From Streptomyces rubellomurinus (GTDB taxonomy: Bacteria > Actinomycetota > Actinomycetes > Streptomycetales > Streptomycetaceae): a stretch of DNA of 8,050 nt. The notes under the pieces were generated by a model. That model saw only the letters and a program-made list of their open reading frames with translations, did not search any database and was not told where the DNA came from. The DNA lies in the NCBI RefSeq assembly GCF_000961885.1, contig NZ_JZKH01000161.1:1-8050 (forward strand). Direction: 5' to 3'. The first letter of the stretch is position 1. Each line of letters opens with the position of its first letter. The position numbers and the translations under genes are program-made. Of this stretch, positions 1-5,858 are shown in pieces.

Positions 1-685
1 GAGTCGGCGAGGGCGGCGGCGTGGGGGTTGGCGTCGAGGTGGGGGTGGGCGTCAGCGTCGGCGTGGGCGTGGGCGTCGGCGAGTGGGTGGGGGTCGGCGT
101 CGGGGTGGGCGTGGGGCTCGGCGTGTGGGTGGGGCTCGGTGACGGCGAGCGGGTCGGCGTCGGCGTCGGGGTCGGCGTCGGGCTGGGGCAGGGGTGGTGG
201 TGATGATGGTGGTGGTGATGGTGCCCACCGTGCTCCCCGCCGTCCCCCTCCTCACCGTCCGGCCGGCCCGGCTGGTGCCGGAGCCCGGCCGAGGCCGAGG
301 GGGACGGCGCGGTCGGCTCGTCGTCGCCGACGCCCGGCCGGGGGTGGCAGTGGTGGTGGCCGTGCGGGGGCCGGTGCCCGTGGTGGCGCTCCCCCGTCTT
401 CGGGTCGACGGTGACCTCGACCTGGACGTCCACGTCGACGCCGACGTCCACACTGCCGCCCGGGCCGACCTCCGTCGACACGTCCGTCTCGCTGCACACG
501 CAGGTGTCGACGGCCGGGCCCTGGTGCCCGCCGTGCCGCTCGGCGCCGTTCGCGGTCGCACCGCCGACCAGCGCGAACATCGCGATCACGCCGACCGTGG
601 CGCCGGCCAGCCGCACCCGACGCCCGGGGGCCGCAGTCCCACCGCCGTGCAGCGGTATCCGTCGGAACTGCCGACGCTGCGGCAT
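1..685 (-). CDS. Secreted His/Cys-rich protein with Thr-Pro stalk (N-terminal part, cut by window edge)
   Basis: An open frame runs from the ATG at 685-683 to the left edge without a stop (228 codons seen). Residues 1-45 form an export signal: basic stretch (RRQFRR, then RRVRLAG, Tat-like but not a textbook motif), hydrophobic core about 26-42, likely cleavage after ATA at 43-45. Then come a TCVC motif (C62, C64), an alternating Val/acidic segment (78-94), a His-rich segment (101-114, with C113), ten consecutive His (155-164), and from 165 onward almost pure Pro-Thr/Pro-Ser dipeptides to the edge. The His/Cys clusters suggest metal binding outside the membrane, and the Thr-Pro tract resembles a wall-spanning stalk; a sortase or membrane anchor may lie beyond the edge. 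No family was recognised. A GTG at 694 (in frame, three codons upstream, behind AGAGG) is an alternative start. Function is inferred from composition only. Confidence 0.72.
   Translation of the reverse strand, partial: MPQRRQFRRIPLHGGGTAAPGRRVRLAGATVGVIAMFALVGGATANGAERHGGHQGPAVDTCVCSETDVSTEVGPGGSVDVGVDVDVQVEVTVDPKTGERHHGHRPPHGHHHCHPRPGVGDDEPTAPSPSASAGLRHQPGRPDGEEGDGGEHGGHHHHHHHHHHPCPSPTPTPTPTPTRSPSPSPTHTPSPTPTPTPTPTHSPTPTPTPTLTPTPTSTPTPTPPPSPT
2..193 (-). repeat. Thr-Pro dipeptide-coding low-complexity tract
   Basis: About 190 bp of degenerate 6-bp repeats (CCG/CCC ACG/ACC on the minus strand; G-rich on the plus strand) encode the Pro-Thr tract, residues 165-228 of the partial gene. Interruptions are His, Arg, Leu and extra Ser or Pro. 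Codons for Pro and Thr vary in the third base, which suggests selection on the dipeptide rather than a very recent DNA expansion. The tract continues past the left edge. Confidence 0.85.
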
Positions 686-748
686 GGGCTCCACACACCT
701 CTCGGGTCTCGGGTCACGCGGGTCTCCGGGCACGCGCTTCGCCGGCTC

Positions 749-796
749 GCACGGGGCTCCGCTCGTACGGGCCTCCACCCGCACGGGGCTCCGCTC
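749..796. repeat. 16-bp tandem repeat, three units
   Basis: Units at 749-764 and 781-796 are identical (GCACGGGGCTCCGCTC). The unit between them, 765-780, matches at 12 of 16 positions. The array lies 64-111 bp upstream of the start of the His-rich gene, so it falls in that gene's promoter or 5' leader. It may be an operator array or a leader element; its function is unknown. Confidence 0.8.
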
Positions 797-825
797 ACGC
801 GCGAAGGGCGAAAACAGTCACGTCC

Positions 826-862
826 CGATCAAAATCGATCGCATGCGACCATGCGTGATGCG
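826..862. promoter_or_regulatory. Candidate operator region of the His-rich gene
   Basis: This short, relatively AT-rich island between the eshA terminator and the His-rich gene has several symmetric elements: CGATC repeated around an AAAAT core (826-840), a perfect 10-bp palindrome TCGCATGCGA (839-848), and ATGCG three times at 843, 851 and 858. It is the best place for a regulator to control the minus-strand gene starting at 685. No clear -35/-10 pair was found, so this is only a candidate. Confidence 0.35.
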
Positions 863-902
863 CCCCCTCGGAAGCGACCGGGGGGACGCCACAGGAACCA
901 GC

Positions 903-934
903 CGGACGGCCCGCCGCCGGGGGCGGGCCGTCCG
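903..934 (-). terminator. Hairpin terminator after eshA
   Basis: A perfect 13-bp inverted repeat (903-915 with 922-934) surrounds a 6-nt loop, beginning 61 bp past the eshA stop codon. The stem is almost all G/C. There is no strong U-tract on the minus-strand exit side, which is common for streptomycete terminators. It separates eshA from the His-rich gene, so they are probably not one simple operon. Confidence 0.75.
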
Positions 935-994
935 TCGTCAAGAAAAACGATCTTCACGCCGACCGGTTACGGCCCGCGCGTACCGACCGCGAAC

Positions 995-2401
995 TCAGTG
1001 GCGGCGGTGGGCGATCTCGACGTTCTCCAGCACACCGACCGCGTCCGGCACCAGGATCGCGGCCGAGTAGTAGGCGCTGACCAGGTACGAGATGATCGCC
1101 TTCTCGTCGATCCCCATGAAGCGGACCGAGAGCGAGGGCTGGTACTCGTCCGGGATGCCGGTCTGGTGCAGGCCGATGACGCCCTGGTTGTCCTCGCCGA
1201 CCCGGATCACCATGATGGAGCTGGTGTTCTCCTTGGTGATCGGGATCTTGCTGCAGGGCAGGATCGGCACCCCGCGCCAGGCCGGCACCTGCTGCCCGCC
1301 GAGGTCGACGTGGTGGGGGTAGAGGCCGCGCGCGTTGAGCTCCCGGCCGATCGCGGCGATCGTCCTGGGGTGGGCGAGCAGGTAGTCGGGGTCGCGGCGG
1401 CGATTGAGCAGCTCGTCCAGGTCATCCGGGGTGGGCGGGCCGGAGTGGGTCTGGATCCGCTGGTCGAAGTCGGCGTTGTTGAGCAGACCGAACTCCGGGT
1501 TGTTGACGATCTCGTGCTCCTGGCGCTCGCGCAGGGCCTCGATGGTCAGCCGGAGCTGGTGCTCGATCTGGTTCATCGGCTGGTTGTACAGGTCCGCGAC
1601 GCGGGTGTGGACCTTGAGGATGGTCTGCGCGACGCTCAGCTCGTACTCGCGCGGCTTCAACTCGTAGTCCACGAAGGCGCCGGGCAGCTCGTACTCGCCG
1701 TGGTGGCCGGCCGACAGGGCGATCTCGGCCTCGCCGCGCTCGTTCTGGGCCTGGAGCGGCAGCGACAGGAAGGTCTGCAGGTGCTCCTGGAGGCTCGGCG
1801 CGTTGTCCCGGATCTGGGCGAAGTCGGACCGGCTCAGGGTGAGGGCGACACCGGAGGTGGTGGTCTTGGCGGTGAACTCCCAGGTGGCGTCCGGGTTCAG
1901 CAGCGCGTCGTCGCCGAAACGGTCGCCGTCGGCGGCCACTCCGACCACGGTCTCGTCGCCGTACTTGCCGGTGCCGACCTTGTTGATCTTGCCGTGCGCG
2001 ATCAGGAAGATGCGGTCGGCCGCCTCGCCCTGGGTGACGAGCACCTCGCCCGGGCCGAAGTCGCGCTGCTGGCAGCGGTCGGCGAGCGCGGTGAGCACCT
2101 CGTCGTCCTCGTAGCCGCGCAGCAGGGCGAGTTCGCCGAGCTCCGCCGGGATGACGCGAACCTGGGACCCGGTCTTGATGAACTCCACCACGCCGTTGCC
2201 CACGGTGTAGGTGAGCCGCCGGTTGACGCGGTAGGCGCCACCGTTGGCCTGCACCCAGGGGAGCACCTTGAGCAGCCAGCGGGAGGTGATCTCCTGCATC
2301 TGCGGCGCGGACTTGGTGGTGGTGGCGAGGTTGCGGGCGGCGGCCGTCGCAAGGCTCTGCTGCCGGTCCTGCTGTGTCTCCGGGCTCGTGTCCACGGACA
2401 T
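995..2401 (-). CDS. eshA: EshA, family 2B encapsulin shell protein with cyclic-nucleotide-binding-like domain
   Basis: This 468-residue protein matches the EshA family in length and layout. Residues 1-90 are the N-terminal arm and start of the shell fold. Residues about 92-203 form a cNMP-binding-like domain ([18 protein letters not shown] at 115-132; FGDDALL at 162-168). Residues about 215-468 continue the HK97-type shell fold. Family 2B encapsulins assemble into protein nanocompartments; in streptomycetes known cargo includes the 2-methylisoborneol terpene cyclase, and EshA was linked genetically to sporogenic hyphal growth and antibiotic production. The phosphate-binding cassette looks degenerate: Glu is replaced by Asp and the usual Arg is absent (ATWEF at 172-176), so nucleotide binding is uncertain. 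The ATG at 2401 is chosen because GGAGA lies 9 nt upstream; the in-frame GTG at 2434 lacks such a site. No cargo gene lies on either side. Confidence 0.95.
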   Translation of the reverse strand: MSVDTSPETQQDRQQSLATAAARNLATTTKSAPQMQEITSRWLLKVLPWVQANGGAYRVNRRLTYTVGNGVVEFIKTGSQVRVIPAELGELALLRGYEDDEVLTALADRCQQRDFGPGEVLVTQGEAADRIFLIAHGKINKVGTGKYGDETVVGVAADGDRFGDDALLNPDATWEFTAKTTTSGVALTLSRSDFAQIRDNAPSLQEHLQTFLSLPLQAQNERGEAEIALSAGHHGEYELPGAFVDYELKPREYELSVAQTILKVHTRVADLYNQPMNQIEHQLRLTIEALRERQEHEIVNNPEFGLLNNADFDQRIQTHSGPPTPDDLDELLNRRRDPDYLLAHPRTIAAIGRELNARGLYPHHVDLGGQQVPAWRGVPILPCSKIPITKENTSSIMVIRVGEDNQGVIGLHQTGIPDEYQPSLSVRFMGIDEKAIISYLVSAYYSAAILVPDAVGVLENVEIAHRRH

Positions 2402-2410
2402 CGGCAGGGG

Positions 2411-2415
2411 TCTCC
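2411..2415 (-). promoter_or_regulatory. Ribosome-binding site deciding the eshA start
   Basis: GGAGA on the minus strand sits 9 nt before the ATG at 2401-2399. The alternative GTG 33 bp upstream has only GC-rich, purine-poor sequence before it. The shorter start also gives the expected length for the family. Confidence 0.7.
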
Positions 2416-2473
2416 ATTCATGAGGTCGGGACACGCGGCCGGGCCCGTACGGAGCCCTGGGCAGGTGCCGTCA

Positions 2474-2489
2474 CGGATCATCAGATCCG
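2474..2489. promoter_or_regulatory. Inverted repeat upstream of eshA, candidate operator
   Basis: CGGATC-ATCA-GATCCG is a perfect 6-bp inverted repeat with a 4-nt spacer, 73-88 bp upstream of the eshA ATG, in the most AT-rich part of that upstream region. It could be a regulator site near the eshA promoter. No convincing -35/-10 pair was identified beside it. Confidence 0.35.
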
Positions 2490-2837
2490 CTGAACAGTGG
2501 GGGTGTTGGCGCATTTCGCGAGCGCGGCCGCCGTCTCCCGGCGGCCCATCCGGAACCCTAGATCACCAGAACCCGGCAAGACCCGCACGGCGGCCCAGTA
2601 CCCCCCGATAGGGTGAATCTTGGGCAGTCCGGCCCGAGTTGGCGGGGCGGGCACCGCACCATTCCGGCACCGCCGCACCCGGGGCCGCCAACGGTTCCGG
2701 CGCCCGCGCGGCCGGCCGGGGACGGGAGCGCGCGGCGGCGACCGCCGTCAACCCGGCACGCCGACGCACCGGTTGCCGCCCGCCGTGCGGGCACGGAGCA
2801 GCGGTCGGCGCCACCGGGAACGCGGGCCGGGTGGGGG

Positions 2838-3026
2838 TCAGGCCCGCAGCACCGAGGACGGCCCGGAGGACGGGCCGGGAGGCGGCTCGGGCGGCTCGGC
2901 GGGCGGCTCGCGCCGGCGGCCGGGAAACACGGGAAGCCCGCCGGGTGCCGGTACGGGGGTGGCCGGCACCCGACGGGCGATCGGGGCGTGCGGACCGGGC
3001 AGCCGGAGCCGAACTGTCCTGCACAT
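2838..3026 (-). CDS. Doubtful small Pro-rich ORF (62 aa)
   Basis: The ORF begins at the ATG 3026-3024. A TATGCT box ends 8 nt before it, an arrangement compatible with a leaderless message; a second ATG at 3032 is too close to the box. The predicted peptide has a basic N-terminal half and a Pro/Glu/Ser-rich C-terminal half (REPPAEPPEPPPGPSSGPSS near the end). About 85% of codons end in G or C, but the whole region is so GC-rich that this proves little. There is no homology that I recognise and no -35 element. It could equally be chance; listed because of the well-placed box. Confidence 0.2.
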   Translation of the reverse strand: MCRTVRLRLPGPHAPIARRVPATPVPAPGGLPVFPGRRREPPAEPPEPPPGPSSGPSSVLRA

Positions 3027-3180
3027 GCCCATGAAGCATAGAGGCTCGGCGCCACCCGTGTGACCACTTCGGTGCGGAGCGGTACCGACGCATGAGCGGC
3101 GGGCGGACGGACCGGACCCACAGCCCGGGTTCCGGCCCCCGCGCCCCGCCCGAGGGCCTATGCTCCTCCCTCCGCTCCGC

Positions 3181-3218
3181 GGGCGCCGGGCGGCCGGGCG
3201 GTCGGGCGGTCGGGCCGG
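3181..3218 (+). repeat. 8-bp G-rich tandem repeat with G-quadruplex motif
   Basis: Four units of CGGGCGGT type lie at 3187-3218 (units 2 and 3 identical, 1 and 4 with one or two changes). Together with the GGG at 3181 they give five G3 tracts with loops of 4-5 nt, satisfying the usual G4 pattern on the plus strand. The element begins 26 bp past the mocR stop, so the mocR transcript carries the C-rich complement. It might aid transcription termination in place of an ordinary hairpin. Confidence 0.65.
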
Positions 3219-3243
3219 ACGTGGCTCCTGACGGTTCGGCGGC

Positions 3244-4701
3244 TTACGGGGCGGGCGGCGGAAGCACCGCGCAGAGCGCGGCGAGCGCGGCCGGGTAGGC
3301 GTGGTCCGGCGGGGTGGCGTAGCCGACCACCAGGCCGTCGACGACCGGCATCGCCGCCGGCCCGGCCGCCGGGTGCCGGTAGTCGGCGAGCCCTTCGACG
3401 GCGAGGCCCCGGTAGGCGGCGGCCTTGAGCACCGAGCGCTCGGTGCCGGGCTCCAGCCGCAGCACGGCGTGCAGGCCGGCCGCGATGCCGGTCGCCTCGA
3501 CGTGCGGGGCGTGCGCGGCCAGGGCGGCGACCAGGCGGTCGCGGCGCTCCCGGTAGTGGCGGCGCATCCGGCGCACGTGCCGGTCGTAGCCGCCGGAGGC
3601 GAGGAACTCGGCGAGGGTCAGCTGGTCCAGGGCGCTGGCCCAGCCCTCCCGTTCGCCCTTCGCCGCGAGCACCCGGTCGACCAGGTGGTCCGGCAGCACC
3701 ATCCAGCCGAGCCGCAGCGCGGGGCTCAGGCTCTTGCTGGCGCTGCCGAGGTAGACGACCCGCTCGGGATCGAGGCCCTGGAGGGCGCCGACCGGCTGCC
3801 GGTCGTAGCGGAACTCGCCGTCGTAGTCGTCCTCAAGGACCAGCCCGCCGCGGCCGCGCGCCCAGTCGATCACGGCGGCGCGGCGGGCGGCGTGCAGCGG
3901 CCCGCCGGTCGGGAACTGGTGGGCGGGGGTGAGCAGCACCGTCCGGACGTCCGGGTGGCGCGCCAACTCCTCGACCCGCGCGCCTTGTTCGTCGATCGAC
4001 AGCGGCCGGCCGGCGACCCCGGCGGCGGCCAGCAGCCCGCGGTGGAAGCCCAGCCCGTACGCCTCGACGGCCAGCGGGCCCTGCTCGGCGGGCGGCAGGA
4101 CGGGCGCCGCACCGTCGAAGAGCAGCCGCAGCGCGTGGGCGAAGCCGGAGCAGACCACGATCCGCTCCGGGTCGGCGCGCACGCCGCGGGCGCGGGCCAG
4201 GTAGTCGGCGAGGGCGGTGCGCAGTTCGCGCCGGCCGCGCGGATCGCCCGGGCCGAAGGCCTCGCTGGGTGCGGCGGTGAGGGCGCGGCGGGCGGCGGCG
4301 AGCCAGGCGGTGCGGGGGAAGGCGGCGGCGTCGGGCTGCCCTTGGCGCAGGTCGTGCACCGGCCCGGGCCTGGTCGAGGGCCGGCGGGCCCGGGCGGGCG
4401 GGACGGGCGCGGCGCGCTCGGCGACGGTGGTGCCCGAGCCCTGGCGGGCGGTGAGCCAGCCCTCGGCGACGAGTTCGGTGTACGCCTCGGCGGCGGTGTT
4501 GCGGGCCAGTCCGAGGTCGGCGGCGAGGGCGCGGTAGGGGGGTAGCCGGGTGCCGGGCGCCAGCCGTCCGCTGCGGATCGCCTCGCGCAGGGCGGTCATC
4601 AGGGCGGCGCGGCGGCCGCCGGTGGCGGGGAGGTCGAGGTGCAGGTCGCTGCCGGTGGGGCGGGCCGGCCCGGGAAGCTGCGCGCCCGGCATGTCCGTCA
4701 T
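3244..4701 (-). CDS. MocR/PdxR-type transcriptional regulator (GntR wHTH fused to aminotransferase-like domain)
   Basis: This 485-residue protein has the standard MocR length. A GntR-type winged helix occupies about 19-95 (SGRLAPGTRLPPYRALAADL, then LARNTAAEAYTEL). A linker leads to a fold-type I aminotransferase-like domain from about 117 to the end. It has EDDYDGEFRY at 290-299 and SASKSLSPALRLGW at 320-333, with K323 the expected PLP Schiff-base lysine. These proteins sense PLP or an amino-compound adduct and regulate vitamin B6, GABA or other amine metabolism; the target here is unknown because no pdx or transaminase gene is adjacent. The ATG at 4701 is preceded by TAGGGT and exactly 7 nt, suggesting a leaderless message; the ATG at 4692 is an alternative. 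A longer frame to 4752 is open but lacks initiation signals. It lies 121 bp downstream of the stress-protein gene. Confidence 0.93.
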   Translation of the reverse strand: MTDMPGAQLPGPARPTGSDLHLDLPATGGRRAALMTALREAIRSGRLAPGTRLPPYRALAADLGLARNTAAEAYTELVAEGWLTARQGSGTTVAERAAPVPPARARRPSTRPGPVHDLRQGQPDAAAFPRTAWLAAARRALTAAPSEAFGPGDPRGRRELRTALADYLARARGVRADPERIVVCSGFAHALRLLFDGAAPVLPPAEQGPLAVEAYGLGFHRGLLAAAGVAGRPLSIDEQGARVEELARHPDVRTVLLTPAHQFPTGGPLHAARRAAVIDWARGRGGLVLEDDYDGEFRYDRQPVGALQGLDPERVVYLGSASKSLSPALRLGWMVLPDHLVDRVLAAKGEREGWASALDQLTLAEFLASGGYDRHVRRMRRHYRERRDRLVAALAAHAPHVEATGIAAGLHAVLRLEPGTERSVLKAAAYRGLAVEGLADYRHPAAGPAAMPVVDGLVVGYATPPDHAYPAALAALCAVLPPPAP

Positions 4702-4708
4702 GGTCCCG

Positions 4709-4714
4709 ACCCTA
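4709..4714 (-). promoter_or_regulatory. -10 box for a leaderless mocR transcript
   Basis: TAGGGT (fits TANNNT) on the minus strand is followed by CGGGACC (7 nt) and then the mocR ATG. This spacing places the transcription start at or next to the A of the ATG. There is no good Shine-Dalgarno sequence and no clear -35 hexamer. Confidence 0.5.
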
Positions 4715-4720
4715 CCGGCC

Positions 4721-4746
4721 GCCCGTCCGCCGCCCGGCGGGCGGGC
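4721..4746. promoter_or_regulatory. GC inverted repeat over the mocR promoter
   Basis: An 11-bp inverted repeat (4721-4731 with 4736-4746, one T-G pair, 4-nt loop) lies directly upstream of the mocR -10 box, where a -35 element would be. It could be an operator for autoregulation, common in MocR proteins, or a terminator for the upstream stress-protein gene, which ends 77 bp earlier in the direction of transcription. Confidence 0.4.
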
Positions 4747-4822
4747 TCGCACCCCTTTGCACCGGCTGCGGGACGCACGGGGTTGCCGTGGCCGGAGGGG
4801 CTGGAGGGGCCCGAGGGAGGCG

Positions 4823-5386
4823 TCAGGGGACGACGGTGACCGGCCAGCGGCCGGCCTTCACCAGGCGGACGGCGACCGAGCCGATCACCTTGTGTCCGGC
4901 CTGTTCGGAGGCGCCGACCACGACGGCGTCGGCGCGCAGCTCGTCGGCGAGCTTCGCGAGGCCGGTGTAGGGGTCGCCGCGCACGGTCAGGAACTGCCAG
5001 TCGACCCGCCACACCCCGCGCACCCGGTGCTCGGCCTCGCGCAGCGCGGCGAGCAGCTCGTCGGCGATCTCCTGGGTGGTCTCCTCCACCACGGCTCCGG
5101 CCAGCGCGGTGGCGGCGGCGAGGACGGGCTGGATGTAGGCGACGGCGAGGAGGGAGCCCTGGCGGCGGGCGAGTCCGGCGGCGTAGGCGGTGGCCCGCCA
5201 GGAGGAGTCGGAGCCGTCCAGGCCCGCCAGGATCACCTTGGGGCCGTCCGTCCCCAGTTCGAAGCCGCTGGGCGCGGCCACCGCCTCCGGGTCGTGGGCG
5301 GGCGCGCCGCCGGTGCCCGGCCCGGGGGCCCCGCCGACCGCACCGCCGACCGCCTCCGCGTCCGCCGCATCGCTCTCGTTGCTCAT
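4823..5386 (-). CDS. Universal stress protein, single UspA domain with disordered N-terminal extension
   Basis: Starting at the ATG 5386-5384 the product has 187 residues. Residues 1-48 are an Ala/Gly/Pro/acid-rich, probably disordered tail. The Usp fold begins at about 49 (KVILAGLDGSDSSWRA, 50-65, with D57 at the nucleotide-binding loop) and ends RWPVTVVP at the C terminus. The C-terminal loop GASEQAGHKVIGS (158-170) departs from the classical G-2X-G-9X-G-S/T motif: the second Gly is Glu and the spacing is two residues shorter, so ATP binding may be weak or altered. Usp proteins are cytoplasmic and induced by starvation, hypoxia and other stress. A TAGCCT box 7 nt before the ATG suggests a leaderless message and supports this start over the in-frame start at 5431, which would add 15 residues. 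Confidence 0.9.
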   Translation of the reverse strand: MSNESDAADAEAVGGAVGGAPGPGTGGAPAHDPEAVAAPSGFELGTDGPKVILAGLDGSDSSWRATAYAAGLARRQGSLLAVAYIQPVLAAATALAGAVVEETTQEIADELLAALREAEHRVRGVWRVDWQFLTVRGDPYTGLAKLADELRADAVVVGASEQAGHKVIGSVAVRLVKAGRWPVTVVP

Positions 5387-5393
5387 GGCGACG

Positions 5394-5429
5394 AGGCTAT
5401 GCCCGCCACGGTGGGTGGTCACGGCGGGC
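5394..5429 (-). promoter_or_regulatory. Stress-protein promoter with inverted repeat
   Basis: TAGCCT (5399-5394, minus strand) followed by 7 nt and the ATG fits a leaderless -10 box. Immediately upstream, GCCCGCC (5401-5407) and GGCGGGC (5423-5429) form an inverted repeat with a 15-nt spacer covering the -35 and spacer region. A dimeric regulator could bind here. No recognisable DevR/OsdR-type box was seen. Confidence 0.4.
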
Positions 5430-5858
5430 ACTCCGGGTGAGGGCTGTGGCGCGGGCCACCCGGGGCGACGGCCGCGCGGGCGGATCCGGCACCGGGGGCG
5501 GGCGGGCCGTCACGCACTGTCGACGATGTGCGCGGCCTCACACCGCCGTCCGCGTGACCCGGGCCACTTCGAGGGGCTGTTTGATCTTGGAAATAGGTGC
5601 AAAACGGGCGAAATCGCCACAATTCCTTGATCCTTACGCCCGGTAACACCCCGCTGACGTGCTCAAACCCCCGAATCCTTGAAACCGCCGCAACCACCCC
5701 CGTACCTTCGAACCCGTTGCACCGAGCGATCCGCTCCGCAGGGCCTCAGCCCCGGAGCCGGACGAGGTGCCGGACCACGCGAGTCACGTGTCCCCGAAAC
5801 CGAGGCCTTCCGAGGGCCTGGTTCCGCGTGCTCGCAGACGCCCTCCGAAAGGAACTTC
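5430..5858. promoter_or_regulatory. Divergent intergenic region and rpf leader
   Basis: The 5387-5858 interval separates the stress-protein gene from rpf. Roughly 5575-5715 is distinctly less GC-rich than the surroundings, with repeated TTGATC (5582 and 5627 areas) and CCTTGA motifs, and probably contains the rpf promoter. From about 5720 to 5858 the sequence becomes GC-rich and foldable: GAGCG-ATC-CGCTC at 5724-5736 and an 8-bp stem with one bulge at 5799-5822. This suggests a structured leader. I could not fit the conserved blocks of the c-di-AMP (ydaO) riboswitch known from some actinobacterial rpf genes. Confidence 0.35.

Larger units (their letters stand above)
2402..3243. other. 842-bp interval without a convincing gene
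   Basis: The interval lies between the mocR stop and the eshA start, both on the minus strand. Frames open in several phases on both strands are Arg/Pro/Gly/Ala-rich with no recognisable domain, as expected by chance at this GC. It contains the eshA upstream inverted repeat, a 7-bp GC hairpin (CGGCCCG/CGGGCCG, 2859-2877), a doubtful small ORF at 2838-3026, TATGCT boxes on both strands (3035-3040 minus, 3159-3164 plus) and a G-rich tandem repeat just past mocR. A non-coding RNA here cannot be excluded from sequence alone. Confidence 0.6.

Noticed and set aside
749..796. CRISPR array
   Set aside because: Units are 16 bp, contiguous, without spacers.
194..2611. 805-codon plus-strand open frame
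   Set aside because: It is antisense to eshA and the His-rich gene; Val/Leu/Gly/Arg/Asp-rich with no domain, a typical shadow in high-GC DNA.
2555..2614. ACCCTA...TAGGGT inverted repeat
   Set aside because: Arms of only 6 bp with a 48-nt gap; too weak to call an operator, and no -35 at proper distance from the TAGGGT.
2558..3121. Overlapping open frames on both strands of the gene-poor interval
   Set aside because: No start signals, no recognisable domains, Arg/Pro/Gly-rich in every phase; expected by chance at this GC.
3301..4545. 414-codon plus-strand open frame
   Set aside because: It is antisense to mocR, whose domains are unmistakable; composition is Gly/Ala/Val/Arg-rich shadow.
5767..5778. 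GTG-N6-CAC as a Crp site before rpf
   Set aside because: Spacing is two bases shorter than the Crp consensus.
5580..5858. c-di-AMP (ydaO) riboswitch before rpf
   Set aside because: The conserved GGUGAAUC-type and CCGAAUCCGACAGCU-type blocks could not be located; only a partial CCGAATCC near 5672 was seen.
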